The notes under the pieces are model-generated. The model did no database searches and was not told the DNA's origin. It saw only the letters and a list, made by a program, of their open reading frames with translations. A program made the position numbers and the translations under genes. A stretch of DNA of 64,000 nt from Prostheceraeus crozeri (Eukaryota > Platyhelminthes > Polycladida > Euryleptidae). The DNA is taken from positions 218,227 through 282,226 of the forward strand of contig CAJQUW010007105.1 of NCBI GenBank assembly GCA_907163375.1, read 5' to 3'. Shown here piece by piece: positions 1 to 9,700 of the stretch (its first letter is position 1; each line of letters starts with the position of its first letter).

Positions 1-900
1 CTCGGAGATATGAATTGATGCGCTTAGGTTTACCTCATTCTCCAAAAGACACATAGTGATCATGTCGTCGTATAGTGAGATCCAAAAAGGAAATCGTCTG
101 TTGCTGCACCATTTTCATAGCAAATATAAGTGTTGGCCACTTGAAACTCGGCATGAGTAAGAAGCTCGTCAAATTTTCGTAGGAGTGAGTCCAAAGCAGC
201 AGAACATCATCGACATACCTGAACCATGAAGATGGCATAGGAATACCGCGTTCATTTGCTACCATCATGGCAACCGTCTCAAAATGCACCATGTACAAGT
301 TTGTAGCCAAATGATCAAGGTTGTCTCCCATGTAGCACCTTCGCTTTGGATGTGCACTCCATCCAGAGATGCAGTGGCCTGACGTGAAGACCTTCCGCAA
401 TCAGTACCGTTCTCTCCGATGGAGTGTGATCGTTGGACAGAAAACGGCGGAACGCACCGAGAATCTTAAGATTTTGAATCGATATGAAGAGTAACTCAAC
501 ATCCAGAGCAACAAATTTACCAGTGATGGAACAGAAGCGACATTATAAGAGTTCTTAGTATGTGTCAGTTCTGTATGTACACGCTTGCAAACAATATATT
601 AGCTAGCATTAGAGACAAAACACTATCTTCGTGCTGATGAATCAGGCGAATAGGCTCATGTGACGCATGAACCTTTTCCAGCCTTCATGAACCTTTTTAA
701 AGATGATGCGTAGGACACAGTTTGAGTATTCGACCACTGCACACAGCTTTCGTGTAGCCGTTCACGAATCTTGGCTCCACGATCGGAAGTAACTTACTTG
801 TTGTGACCGGCCTCAATAATCGGGATATGCTTGATGACGAATTTAGGAAACTGTTGCTATAAATCAGCTCAGTAGATATTTTTATCACTATCACATCATT
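1..900 (-). mobile_element. Penelope-like element fragment (reverse transcriptase)
   Basis: Read on the minus strand, 35-400 encodes a reverse transcriptase stretch with NLYMVHFE, the catalytic FRYVDDVLLLW motif and FLDLTI. This order is typical of Penelope-like retroelements. Further upstream on the same strand, around 450-540, a diverged FVALDVELLFISIQ resembles the earlier LDV..L(Y/F)TSIP motif in another frame. The fragment is old and broken. The C-terminal GIY-YIG endonuclease expected after the RT would lie beyond the left edge. It sits in what is probably an upstream ACTR5 intron. Family assignment rests on motif memory, not on a search. Confidence 0.8.
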
Positions 901-1573
901 ATCTAATTTGCAAAGAATTCGACTATCCTCATCCCTTGAAATAAAATTGTCTATTCTATAATTCTTTGTTTATTGTGCAATTATTTTTTTAACATAAGTT
1001 AATTAATTTAACACAGCTTATGCTACAACATTCATCGACAAAATAAATGTGTCGGGTATTCTTTAAGTGTATCTGACTTTCAAATGATCATCAGATCACA
1101 GATGTCATGAGGTGTACAATTATAAATACGGCTATATGATTGTAATTACCTACATGTAAATAAAAGCGGTTATTACTCAAATCCATCTGAAAACAGAGTT
1201 AAATAAGCTTAATGCCACAATTTCAATTCATTCTTCGCTTGTAACTTGTAGACAACCAAACTTTGTCCATCGAGTCTCTATCAAGCATTGATTGCACGTC
1301 TGTCACACGTAAAGCGCACACGTTGTCCCAACAATATTTAATAATGATAGCATTGATAAGGCTACTGTTGGCAATAATTGCTAATAATTCAGCAACATAA
1401 ACCAAAAGTAATCCGAAGTTTAATCACGCGATCAGTTGCGGATTAAGATGCAGAAAACGCACCACCGTTTGAGTCAGCAGGGTAATAGAGCAACCAAATC
1501 CTCATGAAATATGGTGGCTATACGTTTTACACTAGATGAATCAAGAATTCTTATATTTCATTAATTATTTCAG
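901..1573. other. AT-rich intron sequence
   Basis: Presumed ACTR5 intron between off-window upstream exons and the exon at 1574. Nothing recognisable was seen, apart from a pyrimidine-rich tract and AG just before 1574. Confidence 0.5.
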
Positions 1574-1624
1574 CTTTTGAAAGCAGTTGAAGAATTGGAA
1601 GAGAAGCGAGGAGATGACTTTTTG
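1574..1624 (+). CDS. ACTR5: ACTR5 exon (first in window), 17 codons
   Basis: Acceptor TTATTTCAG precedes 1574 and donor GTGAGT follows 1624. The exon is 51 bp and phase 0 at both ends. It reads LLKAVEELEEKRGDDFL, a charged helical segment of the ARP5 insertion. It is assigned to ACTR5 by phase, composition and position before the stronger exons. Confidence 0.65.
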
Positions 1625-4600
1625 GTGAGTGCATATTTGTTGCTGCATGTTTGTTGCTGCAGATTTGTTGGTGGCAGATAATTTCTTCAAAGGAAAAGTC
1701 GAGCGATCAAAGATATTCGTTGGAATTCCATCATAAACGGATTGAAATTCCCTTGTACTTCCAAGATATCTTTCGAATTGATCTCCCACGATTTGTCCTT
1801 AGAACTCTGTTGGACGATTTCGACATCGGGTGGCGAGGATCTCAGACGATCGTCTAAAGCCGCATTCACACGCACCCACTTAATGACTTGAATCCTGCTC
1901 ACATACGTCTATTCTCGATTCAGTGTACTCCGTGAAATCGGTCTAAGTGCTAGTGGAGGTCTTTTTTCGAATATTTTAGAAGCTACTGTTCTATCATTCT
2001 CGTTCAATTTGTTAGTCGAACTTTTGACGTGTCACCTTCGTGGCATAGAGGTTAATTGCTTGACCATCAAATTTAGGAGAATCACATAACTTTTCCATAT
2101 TTAAAATAGCAAGTTTTCACTCGCGTTATTTTTCGCCTTTTTGATAATTCAAAATGTGCTATTTTATGCTTATTTTAGCTAATATCATGAATTAGAATTA
2201 GATAGTTAAATCATTTTAATGACGATTCCTTCAGATAGAACCCCTGTCTTACTGTTTTTAACAGATACGCAGTATTTTTGAGTGTAGATCATATTGTTAC
2301 AGACTTTGCTTGAAATGGTATTTTTGTTTTCGAGCTGTTCATAATGTAGATTATGATTGATTCTAATTTACCTTCTGACCCTAATTTTCATGTATACCCT
2401 CAATTTTTGACGCTTCATTTTACCTAACATAGCCCAGCACACCATTTCAGGCATAATAAGCGGTAGTTCCTTTGAGCGTTTGTGATGTACTAAATATTGT
2501 AAGCTTCCCTTTTGGCATACTTTTAGACACATTTTTTGTTAATTAACCCATTTAAGGCCGCCTATATAAATATTGGCAAATTTTCTATAAAAACGGTGGT
2601 AACTATTTCAGAATGGTATAATTAAGAATAATATATAATGACCAGTTCATTACAATAACTATTTCTTAGATATTAAAGCCGTAACGATTTCGTTACGATG
2701 GAGTCATATGATGTCAAAATATACAAAAGCATGTTTTTTCAAATGTAGCTTATGAATTACTCCAACAATTCCTGCCGAAGCAGCATAAAGGCCGTGTCAT
2801 CATAAAAGCTCTCCATCATATTTCAGAGGTATTTGTCGAAACTGTGAATTAGCGAATTTAATCAAATGCCTGCTTTGTGCTACTTGCCGTTGCTGTTTGT
2901 TGTCAAATCGCTATCGTTGAAATGATAACAAGCTTTTATATTTCGAAATTCATGTCGAGAAATTAATTCTCTTACTGCGTCGACTTCAAAGTCATGGTAG
3001 AGTTGGAGACGCCTCGGTAATTCGCGATGTCCACATAAATAAAGAAGACCAAGAAATGAACGCATTTGAGATTGTTTAGCATTATGTAGGCCTAAACAAT
3101 TCTTTTGTCTAGGGTTGTCATTGGTTTCTGCCACTAAGGTCGATAAGACCATCAGCATGCGTATCAAGCATCTCATAAAGATTCTTGCCTTGAAATGCAT
3201 CCAGAGAATGTTTGTCCTATCTGCGAAGATGAAAATTACCGATATTTGCCATTTTATTGACTGCTTTTTCTGTTTACTGAAATGATCATTCTAGTCATCT
3301 TTTGTTGGAATCTCACACTGCCTTGCGATATAACTAACTGATGAGACATCGTTTGACAGACAAACATCTTAAACGCATAAACTCATCATCGTCTCATAAC
3401 TCTGATGAAGCATTTACTTCTGGAGGTTTTTGTGGCAACAGTCATGTACCGTCATCGTCGGCATTAGGCCTATAGCATATTTCAGTAGCTTCTTCATCCA
3501 GTTAGCAACATCTTGGGTACTGTCTTCAGATAGCTACACAGGTTGATATAATCAAGTTTAGCCTTCACAGATATTTTAAACCAGTTTGGGCCATCTCGAG
3601 CCGATGGCGTGCCCTTGTAGGGAGAGACGTATCGTCTACAGCCAAAGAAGTTTTGTATTGAAATTGCTCGAGTCGGAGGACATATTTGTATTCTATGCCC
3701 AGGCGAACTGGCACCCTGCATTGTTAATGATTACGCAATAAGAGGAAAATGCTTGAGATTTGATCTCTCTTTGACTTACTTCCGTACATGAGCTAACAAG
3801 TCTAATATTGAGGAAAATACTACGGCAATGGACTTCGGCTGGTTTTGTGACGGGAAATCCATAGACTATAAATAGCCACAAGCATTACACACTCACAGAA
3901 TACACTAAGAGTGCAATATTCCAATGAAATTGTTCGTTTTCAGTATTCAACAAACATCAGTTTTGAAGAAAATTGAAGGTACTCAAGTTTCAAGTTTCCA
4001 CTATTTACTTCATTTATATTGTTGTTGTATTTAACATTTGTATATCATATTACGCCAGTGTAACTAAAACGTTACGGTTTCAAAAAATGACGTGCCATAT
4101 CATGAATTAATATCCGAGGAAGTATTGACTGCTATTTTCGGAATTTGATGGATAATGAGAACACGCAAATCATATGGGAAGTAAATTTCATGTGGACGTT
4201 CAAACACTGAGTCTTTCAGTATTTTCAGATTATATATTATATATTTCAGTCTTTAAGAGCAGATTTTAAGCCCATTTTTTGTTCATTTTCGAGATGAAAT
4301 ATAAGCATTCAAAAGTGATAATTTTTGAATTGGCGTTTGTTTACCTGAAAATATGTGATAAATCATGTATGGCAATCAAAATATTGTATCATATGTCGCA
4401 AGCTGGAGAAGACAGCAGATTCCGGAAAGTGCTGTAACGAAAACGTTACACTGGCGCTAAATGGGTTAAAGTAAGCTCTTGAATAATTCAGCTTAGGATG
4501 TAATAATTGTCGTAGAAGCTCCCGAGTGATAACTTCTTTTCGTGCAGAAGTTCACAATTAGTGAAATAGAAATGCATTTTTAATCACTAAAAACTTGTAT

Positions 4601-7600
4601 CCCATTATTTTACATGCTATGCGATAATAAATGCACATATGGGACATAATAGGACATCTCTGACTACACCGGCTTTCAGTGATAACTGATTCCTGATTTT
4701 CAAAATGTATTTGTGCTTTTTTTCTTAAATTTTCGGTGGCAACCGTGGCTTATAATGAAACAAAACATATTTCGCACGCAAAAAAGAGTGTAAAAAATAC
4801 ATTGGAAAATCGATGAAAACTGAAAACTCATGAGCTTGAATTCCGTTGACTTTGACACATGTCCTAGCACTTTCGTCTTCATTTCAAATCATCTTATGAC
4901 GAGAGGATTCCCAGCTTCGTGCAGTCCAATTCCCGGTCAAAGATGGCTTATCCATCGGATGAAAGGTCAGATGAAGAAATAATTATATTTCTTTGCTGCA
5001 GCTTGTTGAAGTCATTCGTGGCGGTGCACAGTAATCTTTTAAAAGTGATCTTATCTCTTGACATATTTTACTTTTCCTTAATAATCCAATCAAGCAGATC
5101 CTAACTACAACACTCAAACAATGGTCTAACCTTTTGCAGGCGTGGATTACTTCGCTTCGTTACAAACGGCTAGCTGTTTTGGATGCCCGCCAATCTCGGA
5201 AGAACAGAAAAGTCAGTGACAATGAGCGGAAAGTGATCCAGCAGCAACGAATTCGTTTGATGACGGAATTTCAACAAGGAAAGATTAGCCTGGATCAAGT
5301 GAGTCATTTCAGGCGTTCTTGTTCATTAGTTAAGCAAAGCCATTGATTGCTCTTTCATTTGGGTGATTTCATTACAAATGTGACTATCTAAGGAGAATGA
5401 CAACCATTAAGTCAATGTAAGACACCAACACCCTTGATTACTCGATCGATCTTCGGTTCGATTCCTGGGTCAGGCGAGAGCGGTCGGGTAATCAAGGGTA
5501 TCGGTGAACTTAATAGTTGTCATTTTCTTTAGATATTCAATATACTGCGACAGACCGTTGTTGTCAAATGTAAGTGATTGTGCGGGACACGTCATTACCA
5601 TGTTAAGTGAATTTTTTCGGGTATTGTTAAATAGCATGCTACTGACATTCCGTGTGATTTAGTGTAGCAATAAGGTCATAGATGTTGCCCATGAAAGCAC
5701 TCTCTAAGCTCTTACTACAGTTTGCTATCCTTACCTGATGAGAAATGAGTGTGAAGGCTGCCCCATCGCTAGCTTGCTAGTATGGCTTTGTATCTCGGGT
5801 GTTGATGGGATTAGTAAAAGAGTTGATAGTAATATAATGAATGAGAATAACCAATTAATTGCAACTATTAAACTTAGCCATCTTTAACAACTTGATATGT
5901 CGATATACAGTTGTTCACAGTGGAAATTTCTTGTTTAGTAGTTGAATTGTTTATTCACATTCATCATATAACGTTGTCAATTCTCATTTTGAAAGTGGAG
6001 ACAGTCCTGAATTGTATCTGTGGCTGTTTTTTTAATGAGAGTTATGATGATACTGAAATAGGTGAATGAGGCCTGTTGGTGATTCTTGATGTTTGCTGAA
6101 ATGGCTCTTCTAGTTTGCTTTCATTTTTAAGATAGCGGCTGCAGCTGAATTAAGTCTAATACTCGTAATTTAATTTGCAGTTCTTTACTTCGTTGCAGAT
6201 TGAAATCAATTGACCTAAATATTGTCTCGTCTAATAAATCATTCGTTTTATCAAAAACATAAGAAATTTCAATCATCCTCAGAATTTCGTCAGTCTGACA
6301 TCATTTCAGAATTTTTAAGCTGAGTCAAAGAAGCAAAGACGAAAAACATGTGATGTTTCTGTTCACTCATTTCTGTGTTTTCAATCTTGTCAACGTCTAT
6401 TAACGGGTTTTGAAATTAATGTTGGATGATGACTTTTCATTACTGCCAGTACTATAGGTTGACAGTCCCTTCTTGCAGATCATCGTGACTTTCTATTGAC
6501 CGATTTTCTGATATTCTTTTCAAGATTGTATACATGTACACCATTTTGTGATTCCGTGGACAATAGTTGCAAGCACTTGTTAAATGTGCGAGACAGCGGG
6601 CTATCCACCTGCCAAACTCTTCATGGCAAGCGATTTATCGCTACAATCTTTAATGTTAATGTGATTGATTTTGATGACATACATGTATAATAGTATAAAA
6701 ATGAACACATCGCGTTATGCGGAATTAGTATTCATGCCATCGGATCATAATAAATCTTCGTATTTTCAGTCAAGTCTGGAAATGGAAGAGGCTGATGACG
6801 AAGAAAGTTCTGACAGTGAAGCTGAACATGAACAAGTCACTCAACTGGAAACTCTGCTGGCTCAATATGATCCGGATTTCTCAAAGTAAGTGAAAGTCAA
6901 ATTGCAACTGGCCTTCGAACTGCGCTCCTTTGACAAAAGCTGGCAGATCTACCTTAGTGTGTAGTGTCATGAGGTATTTTAGATTCTATGTTTTCCGGTA
7001 TTCAAGTAGATTGAAGTGAGTAAACGAATTGATATCAGATTCATCCATTCAGAGTATGTTTCTCTGAAAGGATACGAACTCATCACTATAAACGATGACT
7101 AGACCAGCCTTTCGAAAACTAACGCGTCCAATTAAAAATTTAGTAAACAGCGTAAAGCCATGAATCAACAAATACGAATTTTTGTATACTTCTTTTCCTT
7201 TAAACTAAGTTCGACATAATATTAAGAACAAAGCATTTTTGCACTCTTGGACTTAGATTGTGTTGTTTTTGATCCGAACATTTGACTCAACGGGTTCGTT
7301 GTATGAAACAGCATCTCTTCTGAAAATTTCTACGGCGATGAGGAAGCATTTTGTTTAGGTTCAAACAAAGTACCGAGTTCCCCCTTCACCAATTCTTTTG
7401 GGCCTCATGGTGAGAGAATAATACTAGTTGTCGATTGGTCGCATATTCTGCACGAGAGAACTTGACAAAGTTTCTCTTGATAGCGATATTTCGAATATGA
7501 GTTAGGTATTTCAACCCATATTGCCAGGCGTCCCATGCTCGTTGAACGATAGACGCTTCCTGCGTCAGTTGTAACCTTGACGCATATGCAAAGCCGAACG

Positions 7601-9389
7601 ATGTTGTGCATATCCAAAATATCTCACACGGATGACTGTTTTCTTGCAGAGAACTCGGAGGAGACGGGTTGAAGGTGGATATTGCGGAATATTATCGATT
7701 TCACTTAACCACTGAGCGAATCCGCGTTCCAGAGCTTCTCTTTCATCCCTCATTGGTCGGTTGCGAGCAAGCGGGACTTGCAGAATGTATTCAACATGTT
7801 CTTTCTTCCTTTCCTGCGGAACAGCAGGAGCGGTTGGCGAAGAGAATCTTCCTTACAGGAGGACCATCACAAATCCCGGGACTGAGGGAACGTTTGGAAG
7901 TAGAAGTTCGTCAGATTCGGCCTTTCCAGAGTCCGATTGAAGTGGTCGCTGCAGGTGAGACCGCTGAAATGATTTTTTGTTCATACCTAGACATTATGTG
8001 AGTAAAAAAACCCTGATTCGACTTGGATTTAATATGAAGGTCATGAAATTATGAAAATTTTAATTGTGATTAGACAGCGATAATCAGCCTATCATTTTAG
8101 CATTATTTTTTCTGTGCTTTTGTGAGGCTTAAACTTATCAAATACCCTGATATCGATATTGCAACATATTCTCTTAGAGTGAGATGAGAGCTCCACTCAA
8201 AACACATTTCGCTTCTTCGAGGCATATTGGTAAATTAATGCTCCCATTAGTCCATATGTGATTTGAGAAACAGAAATTGCTCTTTATTGCTCGCTTGATG
8301 CTCTGTTATTGTAAAAAGATCCTGTAGTTTGTCAAATTTCAACTTGCTCATTTGAGTTTTATGCGGCAGTAGTAATTGATCTACTTTTCTATTAGGCGCC
8401 AATTTACCTGCCACTAAGGCTGCGAATGTGTCGCGAAGTGTTTGTCTCCTTAAAGAAACCTTAAAGCTTGCGGTTATATCATTGTCTATACTTGATCTTA
8501 ACCATCGTATTTAGGTATTTGATATTTTGTAAGATTCAAGCTTTATTGATGTAGCGTTGCTTGTTGACGTTATATAACATCATTTGTTTTTTAATTTGTG
8601 CAACAGGCAAATTTTCACCGTAAGACCTCGTTATCAAGAGTTTTTAAAAAGGGAGACATTGATAATTGAATTGTGCCAGTAAAGATATCACGGTGTTTGT
8701 GAGTTACCTTTATATGAATATATTATTGAATTTTGCAACTTGGCAGGACTAATTTCTATAAATTTTTGCGCAGACACTGGGATTCATTGTAATTTAGATC
8801 ACAGGGTACACATCTCATGAATCAAGTTTTCCTGTTATTTTATGCAATGTATTTATCGCATAAATTGGAGAGCGTGACATTTCAACAAAGAATCTTATTG
8901 TTATGATACAATACATAATCCTAACCTTGACTGGATGGAAATTCTTTCGATGTCGTAAGACTGGTAATAAGCACAGGAACATTAGTAGAGATAGATATTT
9001 CTCTGATGATAGACGGTGGCAAACATGAACTCTCTGTTGTATGTGGAAGTCAGTGAATCGCTTTGCCATCTGAGTCAGCTATTCATTACATTGAACGACT
9101 GATTTGTGGTTTTTTGATCTCGAGAAAACGATTTAATGTACCACGGCAATCATCGTCATTTCATCAATTTCTCATCGCAGTCATTAGCTGCCCTATATTG
9201 CGATTATGTCAAACTGTTATCTCTCCTTCTTCAGATGATCCTGTTCTCGATGCGTGGAAAGGAGGACGTTCATTTTCACTTTCACCTTCATTCCAACAAA
9301 GTGGTTTCACTCGGGAGGACTATGAGGAAATGGGACATGACTATCTTGCTGAACACAAGTTATCGAACATGCATTTGTCTATTGAGTGA
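1574..9389 (+). CDS. ACTR5: Actin-related protein 5 (ARP5), C-terminal half, five exons
   Basis: ARP5 is a nuclear actin-fold subunit of the INO80 chromatin remodeller, where it couples the ATPase to nucleosome sliding. Exons at 1574-1624, 5140-5298, 6770-6885, 7650-7954 and 9235-9389 join in phase to 261 codons ending at TGA 9387-9389. The last two exons match ARP5 closely: TERIRVPELLFHPSLVG, EQAGLAE, RIFLTGG, IRPFQS, DPVLDAW and DYEEMGHDYLAEH all align with human ACTR5 (RIRAPEIIFQPSLIG, FLTGG, NPVLDAW, YEEKGGEYLKEH). The middle exons are charged linker (WITSLRYKRLAVLDAR, acidic DDEESSDSEAEHE, LLAQYDPDFSK) resembling the ARP5 insertion kept in plants and fungi. The N-terminal actin half is not in the window. 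The protein stops shortly after the last conserved block, without the tail of human ACTR5. Confidence 0.92.
1625..2542 (+). other. ACTR5 intron, left of the piggyBac insertion
   Basis: Intron sequence. Short triplicated TTTGTTG(C/G) words lie just after the donor (1637-1675). Otherwise nothing recognisable was seen. Confidence 0.5.
2547..4465 (-). mobile_element. piggyBac-family DNA transposon, degenerate
   Basis: A 1919-bp element begins CCCATTTAAGGCC and ends with the inverted GGCGCTAAATGGG. It is flanked on both sides by TTAA (2543-2546 and 4466-4469), the piggyBac target duplication. Subterminal copies of a GTAACG(A/T)..CGTTAC-like palindrome occur near 2680, 4062 and 4435. Minus-strand 2880-3200 encodes a piggyBac transposase N-domain piece: AETNDNPRQKN, FLGLLYLCGHRELP, YHDFEVDAVRELISRHEF and YHFND. 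Most of the DDD catalytic core is missing or unrecognisable. The reading frame at 3494-3721 holds a weak YVSPYKG similar to the family's (F/Y)KGR motif, but it is out of order and uncertain. It sits in an ACTR5 intron. Confidence 0.85.
2880..3200 (-). pseudogene. piggyBac transposase fragment
   Basis: This 106-codon minus-strand frame carries the early piggyBac transposase block: ETN.N..QKN, then FLGLL.LCGHRELP, YH, SRHEFRNI and HFND. The block normally lies about 130-220 residues into a roughly 550-residue protein. The aspartate-bearing catalytic part that should follow toward lower coordinates is not seen before the element end at 2547, so this copy cannot be autonomous. The frame still being open suggests moderate age. 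Confidence 0.75.
4470..5139 (+). other. ACTR5 intron, right of the piggyBac insertion
   Basis: Intron sequence up to the acceptor CTTTTGCAG at 5131-5139. Nothing else recognised. Confidence 0.5.
5140..5298 (+). CDS. ACTR5: ACTR5 exon, linker segment (53 codons)
   Basis: Acceptor CTTTTGCAG, donor GTGAGTC, 159 bp, phase 0 at both ends. It begins AWITSLRYKRLAVLDAR and is highly basic, with NERKVIQQQRIRLMTEFQ. This matches the plant and fungal ARP5 pattern of W..LR.KR..L...R followed by a QRMRLL segment. The human protein has no clear counterpart here. The DTFG..DEDW motif that follows in plant ARP5 was not found in the next intron. Confidence 0.85.
5383..5538. repeat. Hairpin MITE with inverted arms
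   Basis: Arms 5383-5450 and about 5490-5538 are inverted copies: AAGGAGAATGACAAC and CACCCTTGATTAC on the left against GTAATCAAGGGTATCGGTG and GTTGTCATTTTCTTTAG on the right. The loop holds GGTTCGATTCC, which looks like a tRNA B box. It lies in an ACTR5 intron. No transposase and no clear target duplication were seen. Confidence 0.65.
5539..6769 (+). other. ACTR5 intron, nothing recognised
   Basis: AT-rich intron with no repeat or coding signal recognised. It ends in the acceptor TATTTTCAG at 6761-6769. Confidence 0.5.
6770..6885 (+). CDS. ACTR5: ACTR5 exon, acidic linker (38 codons plus 2 nt)
   Basis: Acceptor TATTTTCAG, donor GTAAGTG, phase 0 in and phase 2 out. It encodes an acidic run (MEEADDEESSDSEAEHE) followed by LETLLAQYDPDFSK. 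That mirrors plant ARP5, where an acidic stretch precedes a L..IDP.F segment just before the second actin half. Confidence 0.87.
6886..7649 (+). other. ACTR5 intron, nothing recognised
   Basis: Intron sequence ending in TTTTCTTGCAG. No repeat or gene seen. Confidence 0.5.
7650..7954 (+). CDS. ACTR5: ACTR5 exon, actin-fold core
   Basis: Acceptor TTCTTGCAG, donor GTGAGAC, 305 bp, phase 2 in and phase 1 out. It contains IAEYYRFHLTTERIRVPELL, HPSLVGCEQAGLAE, the nucleotide-fold RIFLTGG, and RQIRPFQSP. This is the most diagnostic ARP5 exon and aligns without gaps to human ACTR5 from AYHQLFVGTERIR to EMRPFRS. Confidence 0.93.
7955..9234 (+). other. ACTR5 last intron, nothing recognised
   Basis: 1.28-kb AT-rich intron between GTGAGA (7955) and CTTCTTCAG (9226-9234). 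No repeat recognised. Confidence 0.5.
9235..9389 (+). CDS. ACTR5: ACTR5 terminal coding exon
   Basis: Acceptor CTTCTTCAG, phase 1 in. It encodes DDPVLDAWKGGRSFSLS, then FTREDYEEMGHDYLAEHKLS, and stops at TGA 9387-9389. It corresponds to human NPVLDAWYGARDWAL and ITRKEYEEKGGEYLKEH. No canonical AATAAA follows within 170 bp. The first is at about 9562, inside repeat-like sequence. Confidence 0.92.
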
Positions 9390-9439
9390 TCTCCTTCAAC
9401 TTTGATGTCCATTTTTTGTATTTTTGTGATAATTGCAGA

Positions 9440-9700
9440 ATTTTATACGAACAGTGAGATTTGAAACAATTTCCTTTTTCCTTTCAACTCATGTACCGGT
9501 TTGTATGGCAAAGGGATCATACAAACAAATATCGAAGGACTGTCCCACACATTTGGGAGCGAATAAAGTCGTTTTGCATGGTTGAGATTTATTGCCATAC
9601 CGGTTTCAAATACCGTGGTATCCATCATCAGTGGTGATAATACAACAAACGGACAGGGTTATATACAAATTTGGACATGAAATCGATGATGAGCACATTT
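9440..9700 (-). repeat. Penelope-type tail or hammerhead-like repeat
   Basis: On the minus strand, about 9570-9650 reads CTGATGATGGATACC, a short hairpin, then TTTGAAACCGGTATGG and AATAAA. CTGATGA-stem-GAAA is the conserved half of hammerhead ribozymes found in Penelope-like pseudo-LTRs. The closing stem III and cleavage triplet are not convincing, so a working ribozyme is not claimed. Confidence 0.4.

Noticed and set aside
3494-3721. piggyBac catalytic domain
   Set aside because: Only a weak YVSPYKG similarity, and it lies upstream of the N-domain piece instead of downstream. Not enough to call.
5430-5520. tRNA gene
   Set aside because: Only a T-arm-like word is present. There is no acceptor stem or anticodon arm, and the segment is explained by a hairpin MITE.
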